Assembly: GCA_030427865.1 (NCBI GenBank)
Contig: JAUICK010000001.1
Location: 186,001-250,000 of the forward strand
Origin: Bacteroidia bacterium
Lineage (GTDB): Bacteria; Bacteroidota; Bacteroidia; Flavobacteriales; Flavobacteriaceae
Length of the DNA: 64,000 bases
Direction: 5' to 3'
The notes under the pieces are model-generated. The model was not told the origin of the DNA, searched no databases, and was given only the letters and a program-made list of their open reading frames with translations. The position numbers and the translations under genes were made by a program. Position 1 is the first letter of the stretch. Each line of letters begins with the position of its first letter. This document shows, piece after piece, positions 10,079-20,065 of this stretch.

Positions 10079-11008
10079 ATGGATAAAATAAAAATTTTTG
10101 CTCCTGGAACAATTGCCAATGTTTCTTGTGGTTTTGATATTTTGGGTCTTTGTTTAGATTCTGTTGGAGATGAAATGATCATCAGAAAAACAGCAAAAAA
10201 AGGAGTTACCATTAGCAAAATTGTAGGTCAGATTTTACCTATAGAAACCCAAAAAAATGTAGCTGGCGTAGCTGCTTTGGCTTTGTTAGCAAAAGTAGAT
10301 TCAGATTGTGGTTTTGATATTGAAATTCATAAAAACATAAAACCCGGAAGCGGAATTGGAAGTTCTGCTGCAAGTGCTGCTGGTGCTGTTTTTGGCATCA
10401 ACAAATTGTTAGGAGAACCTTTTTCTTTAGCAGAATTGGTTCCTTTTGCAATGGAAGGTGAAAAATTAGCAAGCGGTTCTGCACACGCAGATAATGTTGC
10501 TCCAGCTATTTTAGGTGGATTTACTTTGGTAAGAAGTTATACTCCTTTAGATGTGATTAAAATCAATTCTCCCAAAGAATTATACGCAACAGTAATTCAT
10601 CCGCAGATAGAAATTAAAACATCAGATTCACGTTCTGTGCTAAAACAACAAGTCACTTTAAAATTAGCCGTAAAACAAATGGGCAATTTAGGTGGATTGA
10701 TTAGTGGATTATATACAGAAAACTACGATTTAATTAGCAATTCTTTACACGATGAAATTGTAGAGCCCAACAGATCTATCTTAATTCCTGGTTTTGATGA
10801 TGTTAAAAAAGCCTGCTTAAAAGCTAACGCTTTAGGAAGTGGAATCTCAGGTTCTGGTCCTTCTATTTTTGCGTTAAGCAAAGGAGAAGAAACTGCAAAA
10901 GAAGTTGCTAAAAGTATGAGCGAAATTTATAAAAACATTGGAATTGATTTTGATATTCACGTGTCAAAAATCAATCAAGAAGGAATAAAAATCATAAACA
11001 GTTATTAG
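10079..11008 (+). CDS. thrB: Homoserine kinase
   Basis: GHMP kinase motif PGSGIGSSAASAAGAV; between thrA and thrC. Confidence 0.95.
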   Translation: MDKIKIFAPGTIANVSCGFDILGLCLDSVGDEMIIRKTAKKGVTISKIVGQILPIETQKNVAGVAALALLAKVDSDCGFDIEIHKNIKPGSGIGSSAASAAGAVFGINKLLGEPFSLAELVPFAMEGEKLASGSAHADNVAPAILGGFTLVRSYTPLDVIKINSPKELYATVIHPQIEIKTSDSRSVLKQQVTLKLAVKQMGNLGGLISGLYTENYDLISNSLHDEIVEPNRSILIPGFDDVKKACLKANALGSGISGSGPSIFALSKGEETAKEVAKSMSEIYKNIGIDFDIHVSKINQEGIKIINSY

Positions 11009-11048
11009 TTTTAAGTATTTCGTTGTTAGTTATTTTCAACTTAAAACT
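11007..11048. repeat. 10-bp perfect inverted repeat in thrB-thrC spacer (AGTTTTAAGT ... ACTTAAAACT)
   Basis: Direct reading; begins within the thrB stop codon. Confidence 0.6.
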
Positions 11049-11077
11049 CAAAATTTAGAACTCAAAATTACATTTTA

Positions 11078-12361
11078 ATGAACTATTACAGTTTGCACCA
11101 TAAATCACCAAAAACAACTTTTAAAAACGCAGTTGTAGAAGGTTTAGCGAAAGACAGAGGAATTTATTTTCCAGAAGCTATCATTCCTTTATCAAAAGAT
11201 TTTATTGATAACATCTCTGAATACTCAAATCACGAAATTGCTTTTGAAGCAATTAAACAATTTGTGGGTGATGAAATTCCTGAAACGAAGTTGAAAGAAA
11301 TTATTGCAGAAACTGTTTCTTTTGATTTTCCTGTTATTTCTATTGATGAAAATATTGGAACTTTAGAGTTGTTTCACGGACCAACAATGGCTTTTAAGGA
11401 TGTTGGGGCTAAATTTATGGCAAAATGCTTAGAGTATTTTAACAAAGATAATGACGATGAAGTTACGGTTTTAGTGGCTACTTCTGGTGATACAGGTGGT
11501 GCAGTTGCCAATGGTTTTTTAGGTGCAAAAGGGGTAAATGTTGTTATTTTATATCCTTCAGGAAAAGTAAGTGATATTCAAGAAAAACAGTTGACCTCTT
11601 TAGGTCAGAATATTACAGCTTTAGAAGTTAATGGTGTTTTTGACGATTGCCAAGACATGGTAAAAACTGCTTTTTTAGATGAAGAAATAAAAAGAACATT
11701 AACTTCTGCAAATTCTATAAATGTAGCACGTTGGTTGCCACAAATGTTCTATTTTTTCTTTGCTTACAAACAATTACACAAACAGCATAAAGATATTGTT
11801 TTTTCTGTACCCAGTGGAAATTTTGGAAACATTTGTGCGGGAATTATGGCGCAAAAATTAGGTTTACCTGTAAAACATTTTGTGGCTTCTACAAATGTAA
11901 ATGATACGGTTCCTAACTTTTTAGTAGACGGAGTTTACAAACCAAAACCCTCTAAAGCAACGATTTCTAATGCGATGGATGTTGGAAATCCAAGTAATTT
12001 TATTAGAATTCAAGAATTATTTAATAATAATTTAGAGAGTTTAAAAAATGCTTTTTCATCATATAGTTTTACGGATGATGCAACTCGTGAAACAATGAAA
12101 AAAATCTACAACAATTGTGGTTACATAGCAGATCCTCATGGCGCTGTTGGTTATTTAGGATTGAAAAAACACGGTTTACAAGAAAATGAATATGGCGTGT
12201 TTTTAGAAACGGCTCATCCTGTAAAGTTTTTAGATGTTGTGGAAGAAACTTTACCAGTAAAGGTTGAAATCCCAGAGCAGATTCAGAAAGTTATCAATAA
12301 TAAAAAAGTAGCCATAAAAATAGCTACTTATAATGATTTAAAATCTTTTTTAATTAAATAG
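11078..12361 (+). CDS. thrC: Threonine synthase
   Basis: MNYYSLHHKSPKTTFKNAVVEGLAKDRGIYFPE; FHGPTMAFKDVGAKFMA PLP-lysine motif; VLVATSGDTGGAVANG. Confidence 0.97.
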   Translation: MNYYSLHHKSPKTTFKNAVVEGLAKDRGIYFPEAIIPLSKDFIDNISEYSNHEIAFEAIKQFVGDEIPETKLKEIIAETVSFDFPVISIDENIGTLELFHGPTMAFKDVGAKFMAKCLEYFNKDNDDEVTVLVATSGDTGGAVANGFLGAKGVNVVILYPSGKVSDIQEKQLTSLGQNITALEVNGVFDDCQDMVKTAFLDEEIKRTLTSANSINVARWLPQMFYFFFAYKQLHKQHKDIVFSVPSGNFGNICAGIMAQKLGLPVKHFVASTNVNDTVPNFLVDGVYKPKPSKATISNAMDVGNPSNFIRIQELFNNNLESLKNAFSSYSFTDDATRETMKKIYNNCGYIADPHGAVGYLGLKKHGLQENEYGVFLETAHPVKFLDVVEETLPVKVEIPEQIQKVINNKKVAIKIATYNDLKSFLIK

Positions 12362-12367
12362 AGTAAA

Positions 12368-12456
12368 AAAAGAAAGGGTTTAGTTTTGTGGGGAAACTAC
12401 ACCAAAAAAATATAAAAAGTAAAATGTTTTTAAAACTTTAAATATCCCTTTCTTTT
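12368..12456 (+). other. Folded element after thrC: 11-bp closing stem AAAAGAAAGGG/CCCTTTCTTTT around a 67-nt interior with two small hairpins
   Basis: Perfect complementarity 12368-12378 with 12446-12456; interior TAGTTT/AAACTA and AAAGT/ACTTT pairings. Confidence 0.5.
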
Positions 12457-12469
12457 ATGAATTTTATTA

Positions 12470-12504
12470 AAACCATCTCAACTATAAAAACTGAGATAGT
12501 TTTT
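12470..12504. terminator. Bidirectional terminator between convergent thrC and the T9SS gene
   Basis: AAAACcATCTCA-actataaaaac-TGAGATaGTTTT. Confidence 0.7.
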
Positions 12505-12510
12505 GTTGTA

Positions 12511-14748
12511 TTACTCTATTACTATTTTTTTATTAATTTTTCCTTTATCAGAATTTAATTTTACAATATAAACTCCTGTAGGTAATTTTCTGTTTATTTT
12601 AAGCTGATAACTTTCTTTTTGTTCTTTAACTTTCCAAACAGAAACTGTTTTCCCTAAAAGATTGATTAATTCTATTTTATTAATCGCTATTTCTTGATTT
12701 TTCTTGATATTGATAAAACTATTCTTATTGTCTATATAAATATTTGTATATGCATTTGCAACATCATCTATAACAGATAGAGAACTTGTAGGTTTAAATG
12801 CCAATACAAATCTTTCTGAATAAGTACCACTTTCTAAAGTAATCGTTGCTTTACCATTAATAACATCGAAAGATTCGCCAGTAAGTTTATCTATTACATA
12901 AACCATATTACTTACATTTTTCATTTCATCGACTTTAATTTCGATATTTCCAGAATAATTGGTAACTACCTCAAAAGGAACTTCTAAATCGTCTGAAATG
13001 TTTTGCACACCTGCAATTACAAAGTTTCTCTCATCTGAAGGAAACTTCCAATAGAAATCTGTTGCGCCAATGTCGTATATTTCTGCATCATAACCTTTAT
13101 CGTAACTAAATGAGGTATATGGGCTGAATGAAATTCCTATTTGTCTGTGATAATTATTACCATCTTCAGTATCTTTAAAATCCATTCCTAATTTTATTAC
13201 GGGTAAATTTTCGATACTATTTGCGTCTGATTTTGCTTGAGATTTTAAGAATACTGCATCTGTACCTTCTAATTTATATTCTCTTTGGCTGTTATTAAAT
13301 ACAATAGTTCCTCCGTCTACAGCATCACCTTGTACAAAGAACCCTTGTCCTATTGGAATATATGATTTTGGTTCTGTGTAAGTTATTTCGTCACCTCCAA
13401 CATTTGGAGCACATCCTATTTCACCATCATCTTTTAGATTTAGCAAATCAAATTCTATATCTCCTGTTCCTAAAGACTCAAAAGTAATATCACTTCCTAT
13501 TACTATACATATGTAAAGTTCACCAATCTCAAACTTATTATTACTTGTAGCTTCAAAATCGAAATTATCTTTAAATACTCCATTTTCTTTAACTCTAATT
13601 GTTTTGAGAGCATTTGATCTATAACGAACTCTTAAGGTATCTACTCCAGAAGCTATATTTTTAAAGGTAATAGATTGGTTAGCTGCATTAAGTGTAACAA
13701 CATCTATATTCGCTACACCATCGTTATCTAATACTGTAGATGTTGTCCCGCCAACAATAGTGGCAGCTTCTGCTTGCATATTAGCATCTATTGGGTTACC
13801 TGCTGCATTTTTAGCTGTAACTCCCATAGCAATGGTTCTGGCTGCATATCCTCCAATATAACCAGCAAAATTGTGTCCGTCTTGACCTGAATTTACTTCT
13901 TCTCCTGCGTGTTCCCAGAAATATAAAGTTCCGCTAATAGAATTGGTATTATCTTCTATAAATTCTTTTACACTAATTGCAGATGCATAAGGATTTGCTA
14001 CTAAATAAGATTCGTCTTTGCCTACAGTAGTGCTTAAATTACCATCTTTAGGAACCCCCATAAAGGTGTAATTTTGAGGTCTACCTGGACCTTTAAAGAT
14101 AAAACCATCTGTATTTGGTATAGTACCATTACTCCATTTTTGTACCCAATCTGCTCTTGTTCCTCCACTTGCTGCATAGGTATACACCCAATAATCGGCT
14201 AATGTTATTGGGGTTGTTGTAAAATCACCATCATAAGTAGCACTATCAAATGTAATATCTCTAGCAATACCTGAAGCTGTGTTGTTTATATTGCCTGCAA
14301 AAGTTGTAGGATTAGTTCCGTCTTTTAAGATATCTGCGACTGTATATGTTAATGACCCTGAGCTTGATTTAACTGGAGAGCCAACATAATTATATCTATA
14401 TAAACTTGGCACAGTAGAGTTTTGATCTACCAATAACCTACCGCCACCAGATACTAAACTTGCAGAGGTATGTGTTTGGATAAGTTGAGATTCATTGTTT
14501 CCTGTTGCTCCTGTAGAGTTAATTAAACGAATATCTCCATTTAATACAATATCATTAGTAACTACCAATAAATTATCTGTAATACCTAATTTTCTTGAAG
14601 CATTTACGGTTAATCTTCTTGCGCTTAATCGAGCAGTTGTATGGTTATAATCTTCGTCAATTACTACAAAACGAGAGCGATCTGGGTAACCATTATTCCA
14701 TGCACTACCTGTTCTTGTAGTTATATTGATTCTATGTAAACCTAACAA
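12511..14748 (-). CDS. C-terminal part of giant secreted protein, T9SS type A sorting tail (probably one gene with 14913-19688)
   Basis: C-terminus IELINLLGKTVSVWKVKEQKESYQLKINRKLPTGVYIVKLNSDKGKINKKIVIE is a Por secretion tail; open frame extends upstream of the first ATG to the homopolymer at 14931-14936. Confidence 0.85.
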   Translation of the reverse strand: MLGLHRINITTRTGSAWNNGYPDRSRFVVIDEDYNHTTARLSARRLTVNASRKLGITDNLLVVTNDIVLNGDIRLINSTGATGNNESQLIQTHTSASLVSGGGRLLVDQNSTVPSLYRYNYVGSPVKSSSGSLTYTVADILKDGTNPTTFAGNINNTASGIARDITFDSATYDGDFTTTPITLADYWVYTYAASGGTRADWVQKWSNGTIPNTDGFIFKGPGRPQNYTFMGVPKDGNLSTTVGKDESYLVANPYASAISVKEFIEDNTNSISGTLYFWEHAGEEVNSGQDGHNFAGYIGGYAARTIAMGVTAKNAAGNPIDANMQAEAATIVGGTTSTVLDNDGVANIDVVTLNAANQSITFKNIASGVDTLRVRYRSNALKTIRVKENGVFKDNFDFEATSNNKFEIGELYICIVIGSDITFESLGTGDIEFDLLNLKDDGEIGCAPNVGGDEITYTEPKSYIPIGQGFFVQGDAVDGGTIVFNNSQREYKLEGTDAVFLKSQAKSDANSIENLPVIKLGMDFKDTEDGNNYHRQIGISFSPYTSFSYDKGYDAEIYDIGATDFYWKFPSDERNFVIAGVQNISDDLEVPFEVVTNYSGNIEIKVDEMKNVSNMVYVIDKLTGESFDVINGKATITLESGTYSERFVLAFKPTSSLSVIDDVANAYTNIYIDNKNSFINIKKNQEIAINKIELINLLGKTVSVWKVKEQKESYQLKINRKLPTGVYIVKLNSDKGKINKKIVIE

Positions 14749-14912
14749 TGTATTTGCTTCTGTATTAGAATTGATAATTTCTGAAATTAATGGGTCGTGT
14801 GGATGCCTTTCTGCACCACCTGCTCCTAATAATTTATATGGATCTAATGCATCATCTATAAATACTACCCATTCACTTGGGGTGTAATTTGCATTTGTGG
14901 TTAATCTTTCGT

Positions 14913-17900
14913 CTATTCTAACATATGATGTTTTTTACCAACAGACGTGATTGCATCATACCTATCTGCCCATGAGGTACCAAAAATAGTTAACGATAAA
15001 GTAATAATATCATCTCCTCCTTCGATGTCTGTTAGTAAATCATTATCAACAATACTCGCATCTGCACCAATATTGGTAATTACATTTCCTGCATTTTTAA
15101 ATAAAATGGATTTACCTGGTGCTAATGATGTTGGGACTGTATATGCTACATCTGGTATAACCCCTGTTTGGTCTCCTGTTTTGTTCTTGTATAGTTGTAT
15201 TTTAATTAAATTACCATCAATCGAGTTTGTAGGGCTTACATTGGTAACTTCTATCCATCTTTCATTTTCAAATTGATATACTTGCGTAATCATTGGAGTA
15301 CCTTGAGCCCCTATAGTATCTCTATAATCTAAATCTCCAAAAGGGCTGCTTGCATCATTATCTCCGTCTCCTAAATTTCCTGCAGCTGGAGGATTATGAT
15401 TGTCATTTACGGTAGATCCATCAATGGCAGAATCGTCATTTTCATCAAAATTATCATCTAAACCATCGCCATCAGTATCTGTGCCCGATAAAGTATTATC
15501 TGCATCTCCGTTTTCTGCGATATCTAAAATACCGTCATTATCTGAATCTGAATCCAAATAATCAGGGTTATCTGTACCATCTGTATTTTCTGGATTTAGG
15601 CCGACAAAACCTCCTGTTTCATAATTATCATCAACACCATTATTGTTTGCATCTGTAATTCCAGAACCTACACCACTTGGAGCTATATAGCCTTTTGTAG
15701 GTTGCCCTTCTATATTGTCTGGAATACCATCATTGTCTGCATCGATATCTAAATAATCTGGAATACTGTCTCCATCTGCTGTTGCTGTTGGAGTATTTCC
15801 TGTTCCTGCAGAACTTGGAATACCATTTGTTGTTACAGTTGTTCCTACTGTACCATCTGCTCTACCATCTCTGTCTGCATCTGTTCCTCCAGATTCTATT
15901 ACATCAGGTATACCATCATTGTCTGAGTCTAAGTCTAAAAAGTTAGGAATACCATCTCCATCAGCATCTAAACTGGCCACAACTCCGTTAACAATAGTGG
16001 ATCCATTTGCAGTTGCATAATCAGGGTCTTGATAATTTGGTGTTCCATCTCCGTCTGAATCTAAGCTAGGGTCTGCTGTTAAGCAAGATCTTGGTAGTGT
16101 AACTGAGATATTTACAATAGCTGCTGCTGCACCGCTACCAAACACTGGGAAGGTTGGGCTTTCAAAGACGATGTTTCCATCTAAGGAAATTCTGTATAAT
16201 GAAGTTGCGTTTTCATTACTATTAGCTCCACTACCTCCAGTACCAGCTCCATCTAAACCATCTCCATTTGAATCTGAAAGTGTAAATACATATGTTCCTG
16301 AAGTAGTAACTGTAAAACTTAAGTCTATAATATCGTCTCCATCTGCATAAGTACCTCCACTTTCTGAAAAACCGCTTGGACCAGTAAGCGTCCAACTGTT
16401 TTCATTTTCAAAAGCACCTAAATCTATATAAACATTTATTGATGATTCATTAAGGCCAGTGGCATTAGGGCAATTCTCTGTAGTATCTAAAATACCATCA
16501 TTATCATCGTCTAAATCGTCTACATCTGCAATACCATCATTGTCTGTATCTGTACCGGGAGTATCTCTGTAATCTACGTTTCCACCTGAACCAATATCAC
16601 CATCTGTATCTAAGAAAGCATCTACAATATCTGTGGTATTTGTTATTTTATCGCCAGCACCTACACCATCGTTTACTGTTGAACCAGATATACTAGAATC
16701 ATCATTATTGTCAAAATTATCATCTAAACCATCTCCATCTGCATCTGTATTTGCCAAAGTATTTCCATCTCCGTTTTCGTTAATGTCTGTAATACCGTCA
16801 TTATCTGAATCTGTATCTATATAGTCTGGGTTATCTGTATTATCTGTATTTACGGGGTCTAAACCTATATTTCCTCCAGTTTCATAATTATCATCTACAC
16901 CATTATTATTGATATCTGTAATACCAGTACCCACACCACTTGGTGCAATATAACCACTTGTGGTTTGGCCTTCTATATTGTCTGGAATACCATCGTTATC
17001 TGCATCGATATCTAAATAATCTGGTAGGGTATCTCCATCTGTAGTAGTTGGTGTGTTACCTGTACCTGCAGAACTTGGAATACCATTAGTTGTTGGAGTG
17101 GTTCCTACTGTACCATCTGCTCTACCATCTCTGTCTGCATCTGTACCTCCAGATTCTATTACATCTGGAATTCCATCGTTATCTGAGTCTAAATCTAATG
17201 AATTAGGAATACCATCGCCGTCTGTATCATTAAAGCTAGAAGGGCATTGTAAAACCCCAAAAACGATATTATCTACACCAACATCATTACCATTACTTCC
17301 ATTTGGTTGATCATTAAAAATTACTATATCTACATCATTTGTAGTTGCTGTAAAATTTAACACTACTCTTCTCCAAATATCATCGTTTAAAACTCCTAAA
17401 CTAGCAGATGAAATGGATTGTAATGTTGTACCAGCGCTATTTTGAACTTCTAATCTAAATATAGGTAAATCTCCTGTACCTTGAGCTAAACCAGCTAAAT
17501 CTAGACGATATCTATAATCTGCACCAATACTCAAGTTAGTTAGTGATTGACGATAAAACTCAATAGGAGCTGTATTAATCATATTTATAGAAAGAAATCG
17601 ACCATTTGTAGAACCGCCAGCAGGACCTGTAAACTGATCTATATTAGCATCTACGTTACCATTAGAGTCTGTTGTGTTGTAAAAAGGTAAACCTGGAGTA
17701 AGCGAAGAAACTACTGCATAAGAACCATCAGGAATACTTCCTGATGATTGATATGTATGATTAGAAACATTTGGATCTGAGGTTCTTGTAGTACCTGTAC
17801 CAAAGTCATTACTGTAAAGAATAATAACTTCATTTTTTAGTGAAATATCGCAATTACCATTTTCAATAACATCTAAAATACCGTCATTGTCATCATCTAA

Positions 17901-19688
17901 ATCATCTACATCTGCAATACCATCATTATCCGTATCTACTCCAGGGATATCTCTGTAATCTACATCACCACCAGTAGTAACATCACCGTCTGTATCTGTA
18001 AAATTATCTGTTTGGGTATCATCAAAAGAGCCATTAGGGTCTGTATAATTATCTCCATTATCTAATGTATTTACCAAACCATTAGTACCTACGGCACCTG
18101 TAACTTTACCTGCGCCATCGTTAGCGAGTCCGCTACCAGATTCTACAACATCAAAAGTACCATCGTTATCTGAATCTAAATCTAAATAATCTGGATTGTC
18201 TGTGTTGTCTGAATTTTGAGGTGTGATTCCAATTGAACCTGCACCTGTAACCCCTCCAGTAGGAGTAGCATCATATGCATTATCTAAACCGTCTTTATCT
18301 GAGTCTAAGCCAGTAGGGGCAATATAACCTGTAGTAGATTGTGCTTCTATATTATCTGGAATACCATCGTTATCTGAATCTAAATCTAAATAATCTGGAA
18401 CACCATCATTATCTGAATCTCTTGAAGTTACACAATTTAAATCTACTGTGTACTCTAAAGCGTACGCACCACTACCATCACTACAAAAATTACCAACACC
18501 AGTTGCTGTGGTTGCTTGTATGGTAATACCTGGAGTTACCCCTGCCCCTGGATCTATATCTATAACTGTAAGGTTTCTTTGTACAAATGGAAAAACAGCG
18601 TCTAATGTTGGACTACACTGTGTGCTTCTTACATGTAAACCACTATCTATTGTACCACTATTAAAATTTAAGCTAAAAGTTTCGTTACTGGCTGCACCCC
18701 CATCTATATCTCCTTTTGCACGAACATTACTTACAGAAACTAAATCGCCAACTGAAAGACCTAAAGAAGATACGTCTATACTTTGTAAGGTACCTGTAGC
18801 ACCATCTGCTACAGTAATTCTATCTGGAGTTGTTGTAAGTGCAACACCAGGACAAGCTCCTTCTGTTATGTCTAAAATACCATCATTATCACTATCTATA
18901 TCTACATTATCTGGAACCCCATCTCCATCTCCATCTAAAAAGTTTTCGCAAAAGGTAAATCCAATCATACCAGAACCATGAACCGACCCAAGGGTACATG
19001 CATCACAATCTTGCCATACAATTGTTATGGATGTAATTTTATCTACATCAGAAAAATTTACCCCAACGTTATCATCATCTCCCGCAGTAGAACCACTATT
19101 GGTAGAATTAACAATTCCTGTATTATCATCTACTGTATAAGAAGGGTTTGCTGAACTTGTAAATGTTGGATAAATGGTATTATTAAAACTATCCATAGCA
19201 GTAATGGTGTATTTATCACCATTTGTTCCGTTACCATTTACATGAAATAAATCAAAACCAACTGAATAAACAGGCGAGCTAAATGAAATAGTTAAAGTAA
19301 CACCATTACCTGTTACAAAACCAGATGTGAAAAATTGAAGCACTTCTCCAGGATCAGCGTCTAAACCCACTGCAGGAGAAGCTGTTGTAGATGTACTACC
19401 TTGCCATTGCGCAAGTGTTCCAGTTTCTCCAGAAAAGGTATACGTTATATTTACGCCACTACCATCTACGTTAGTCATTGTTTTGATAAGGTCTCCATCT
19501 GTCCAATCAAAGTCGTTATTACCAGAAGGTGTTGTACTCCAAATAAAACTTGCTGCGCCGTTATCGCAACTACTGTGCAAATATTGTGAATAAGAATTTA
19601 CTGAAAATAGAATTATTAATACAATAACAACTCTTCTTAAACGAACTATTTCCCCAAATAAGTTCGTTTTTTTTAGATTTCTAATCAT
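14913..19688 (-). CDS. N-terminal part of giant secreted protein with TSP3-like calcium-binding repeats and a C-terminal lamin-tail-like segment
   Basis: Signal-like [35 protein letters not shown]; many DSDNDGIPD / DTDGDG repeats; [20 protein letters not shown] resembles a lamin tail domain; stop just after the poly-A frame break. Listed ORF begins at 19712. Confidence 0.85.
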   Translation of the reverse strand: MIRNLKKTNLFGEIVRLRRVVIVLIILFSVNSYSQYLHSSCDNGAASFIWSTTPSGNNDFDWTDGDLIKTMTNVDGSGVNITYTFSGETGTLAQWQGSTSTTASPAVGLDADPGEVLQFFTSGFVTGNGVTLTISFSSPVYSVGFDLFHVNGNGTNGDKYTITAMDSFNNTIYPTFTSSANPSYTVDDNTGIVNSTNSGSTAGDDDNVGVNFSDVDKITSITIVWQDCDACTLGSVHGSGMIGFTFCENFLDGDGDGVPDNVDIDSDNDGILDITEGACPGVALTTTPDRITVADGATGTLQSIDVSSLGLSVGDLVSVSNVRAKGDIDGGAASNETFSLNFNSGTIDSGLHVRSTQCSPTLDAVFPFVQRNLTVIDIDPGAGVTPGITIQATTATGVGNFCSDGSGAYALEYTVDLNCVTSRDSDNDGVPDYLDLDSDNDGIPDNIEAQSTTGYIAPTGLDSDKDGLDNAYDATPTGGVTGAGSIGITPQNSDNTDNPDYLDLDSDNDGTFDVVESGSGLANDGAGKVTGAVGTNGLVNTLDNGDNYTDPNGSFDDTQTDNFTDTDGDVTTGGDVDYRDIPGVDTDNDGIADVDDLDDDNDGILDVIENGNCDISLKNEVIILYSNDFGTGTTRTSDPNVSNHTYQSSGSIPDGSYAVVSSLTPGLPFYNTTDSNGNVDANIDQFTGPAGGSTNGRFLSINMINTAPIEFYRQSLTNLSIGADYRYRLDLAGLAQGTGDLPIFRLEVQNSAGTTLQSISSASLGVLNDDIWRRVVLNFTATTNDVDIVIFNDQPNGSNGNDVGVDNIVFGVLQCPSSFNDTDGDGIPNSLDLDSDNDGIPDVIESGGTDADRDGRADGTVGTTPTTNGIPSSAGTGNTPTTTDGDTLPDYLDIDADNDGIPDNIEGQTTSGYIAPSGVGTGITDINNNGVDDNYETGGNIGLDPVNTDNTDNPDYIDTDSDNDGITDINENGDGNTLANTDADGDGLDDNFDNNDDSSISGSTVNDGVGAGDKITNTTDIVDAFLDTDGDIGSGGNVDYRDTPGTDTDNDGIADVDDLDDDNDGILDTTENCPNATGLNESSINVYIDLGAFENENSWTLTGPSGFSESGGTYADGDDIIDLSFTVTTSGTYVFTLSDSNGDGLDGAGTGGSGANSNENATSLYRISLDGNIVFESPTFPVFGSGAAAAIVNISVTLPRSCLTADPSLDSDGDGTPNYQDPDYATANGSTIVNGVVASLDADGDGIPNFLDLDSDNDGIPDVIESGGTDADRDGRADGTVGTTVTTNGIPSSAGTGNTPTATADGDSIPDYLDIDADNDGIPDNIEGQPTKGYIAPSGVGSGITDANNNGVDDNYETGGFVGLNPENTDGTDNPDYLDSDSDNDGILDIAENGDADNTLSGTDTDGDGLDDNFDENDDSAIDGSTVNDNHNPPAAGNLGDGDNDASSPFGDLDYRDTIGAQGTPMITQVYQFENERWIEVTNVSPTNSIDGNLIKIQLYKNKTGDQTGVIPDVAYTVPTSLAPGKSILFKNAGNVITNIGADASIVDNDLLTDIEGGDDIITLSLTIFGTSWADRYDAITSVGKKHHMLE
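15360..18960 (-). repeat. Degenerate DNA repeats encoding TSP3-like motifs, including a long module duplicated at ~1.26-kb offset
   Basis: Near-identical blocks about 15694-15960 and 16956-17220 (GGx[14 protein letters not shown]...[11 protein letters not shown]...[20 protein letters not shown]). Confidence 0.8.
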
Positions 19689-19790
19689 AAAAAAACATTT
19701 TAAAGTCCGCAAAAATACAAATTAATAGGGCGGATATCAATAAATTAGACACGCTTATTTCTTTGAAGTCACAGATTAATCGTAAAAAAA

Positions 19791-19819
19791 AGTCCTAATA
19801 AATTTAATTTATTAGGACT
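19791..19819 (-). terminator. Intrinsic terminator downstream of tRNA-Gln
   Basis: AGTCCTAATAAAT...ATTTATTAGGACT with T-run on the minus strand. Confidence 0.85.
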
Positions 19820-19824
19820 TTTGT

Positions 19825-19895
19825 TGGCCTACAAGGACTCGAACCTTGAATGTCGGTACCAAAAACCGGTGTGTTACCAATTACACCATAGGCCA
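19825..19895 (-). tRNA. tRNA-Gln (anticodon TTG)
   Basis: Minus strand TGGCCTATGGTGTAATTGGTAACACACCGGTTTTTGGTACCGACATTCAAGGTTCGAGTCCTTGTAGGCCA; 7-bp acceptor, D, T and anticodon arms; TTTTGGT anticodon loop. Confidence 0.93.
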
Positions 19896-19912
19896 ATGCG
19901 TATTAGCGGATG

Positions 19913-19942
19913 CAAATTTAGTGCATTCTTTTAATTTCGCAA
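19913..19942 (-). promoter_or_regulatory. Consensus Bacteroidetes promoter for tRNA-Gln (TTG-N19-TAAATTTG)
   Basis: CAAATTTA at 19913-19920 and CAA at 19940-19942 on + strand. Confidence 0.65.
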
Positions 19943-20065
19943 ACATTTTTTTATAATTTTTAACTTTAACATACTTTTGTGATGAATTTGTTATTTATAA
20001 AAATCAAACTCAACTATTTTTATTGAGATTTATTAGTAAATTCGCCCACACATTATTACATAACT

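Noticed and set aside
14913-14938. Programmed -1 frameshift with canonical slippery heptamer A-AAA-AAC
   Set aside because: The zero frame is GGT-AAA-AAA-CAT, so the heptamer is in the wrong phase; homopolymer error or phase variation is more economical. Kept as an alternative only.
15360-18960. Regularly spaced short repeats resembling a CRISPR-like or satellite array
   Set aside because: They are in-frame [15 protein letters not shown]-type TSP3 codons of a continuous ORF, with degenerate rather than identical repeats and no cas genes.
18448-18981. 177-aa plus-strand ORF (and several others at 14947, 16633, 17053, 18341, 19401)
   Set aside because: Antisense to the strongly coding repeat protein; Pro/Ser-rich composition is the mirror image of Asp/Gly repeat codons; no promoter or family signature.
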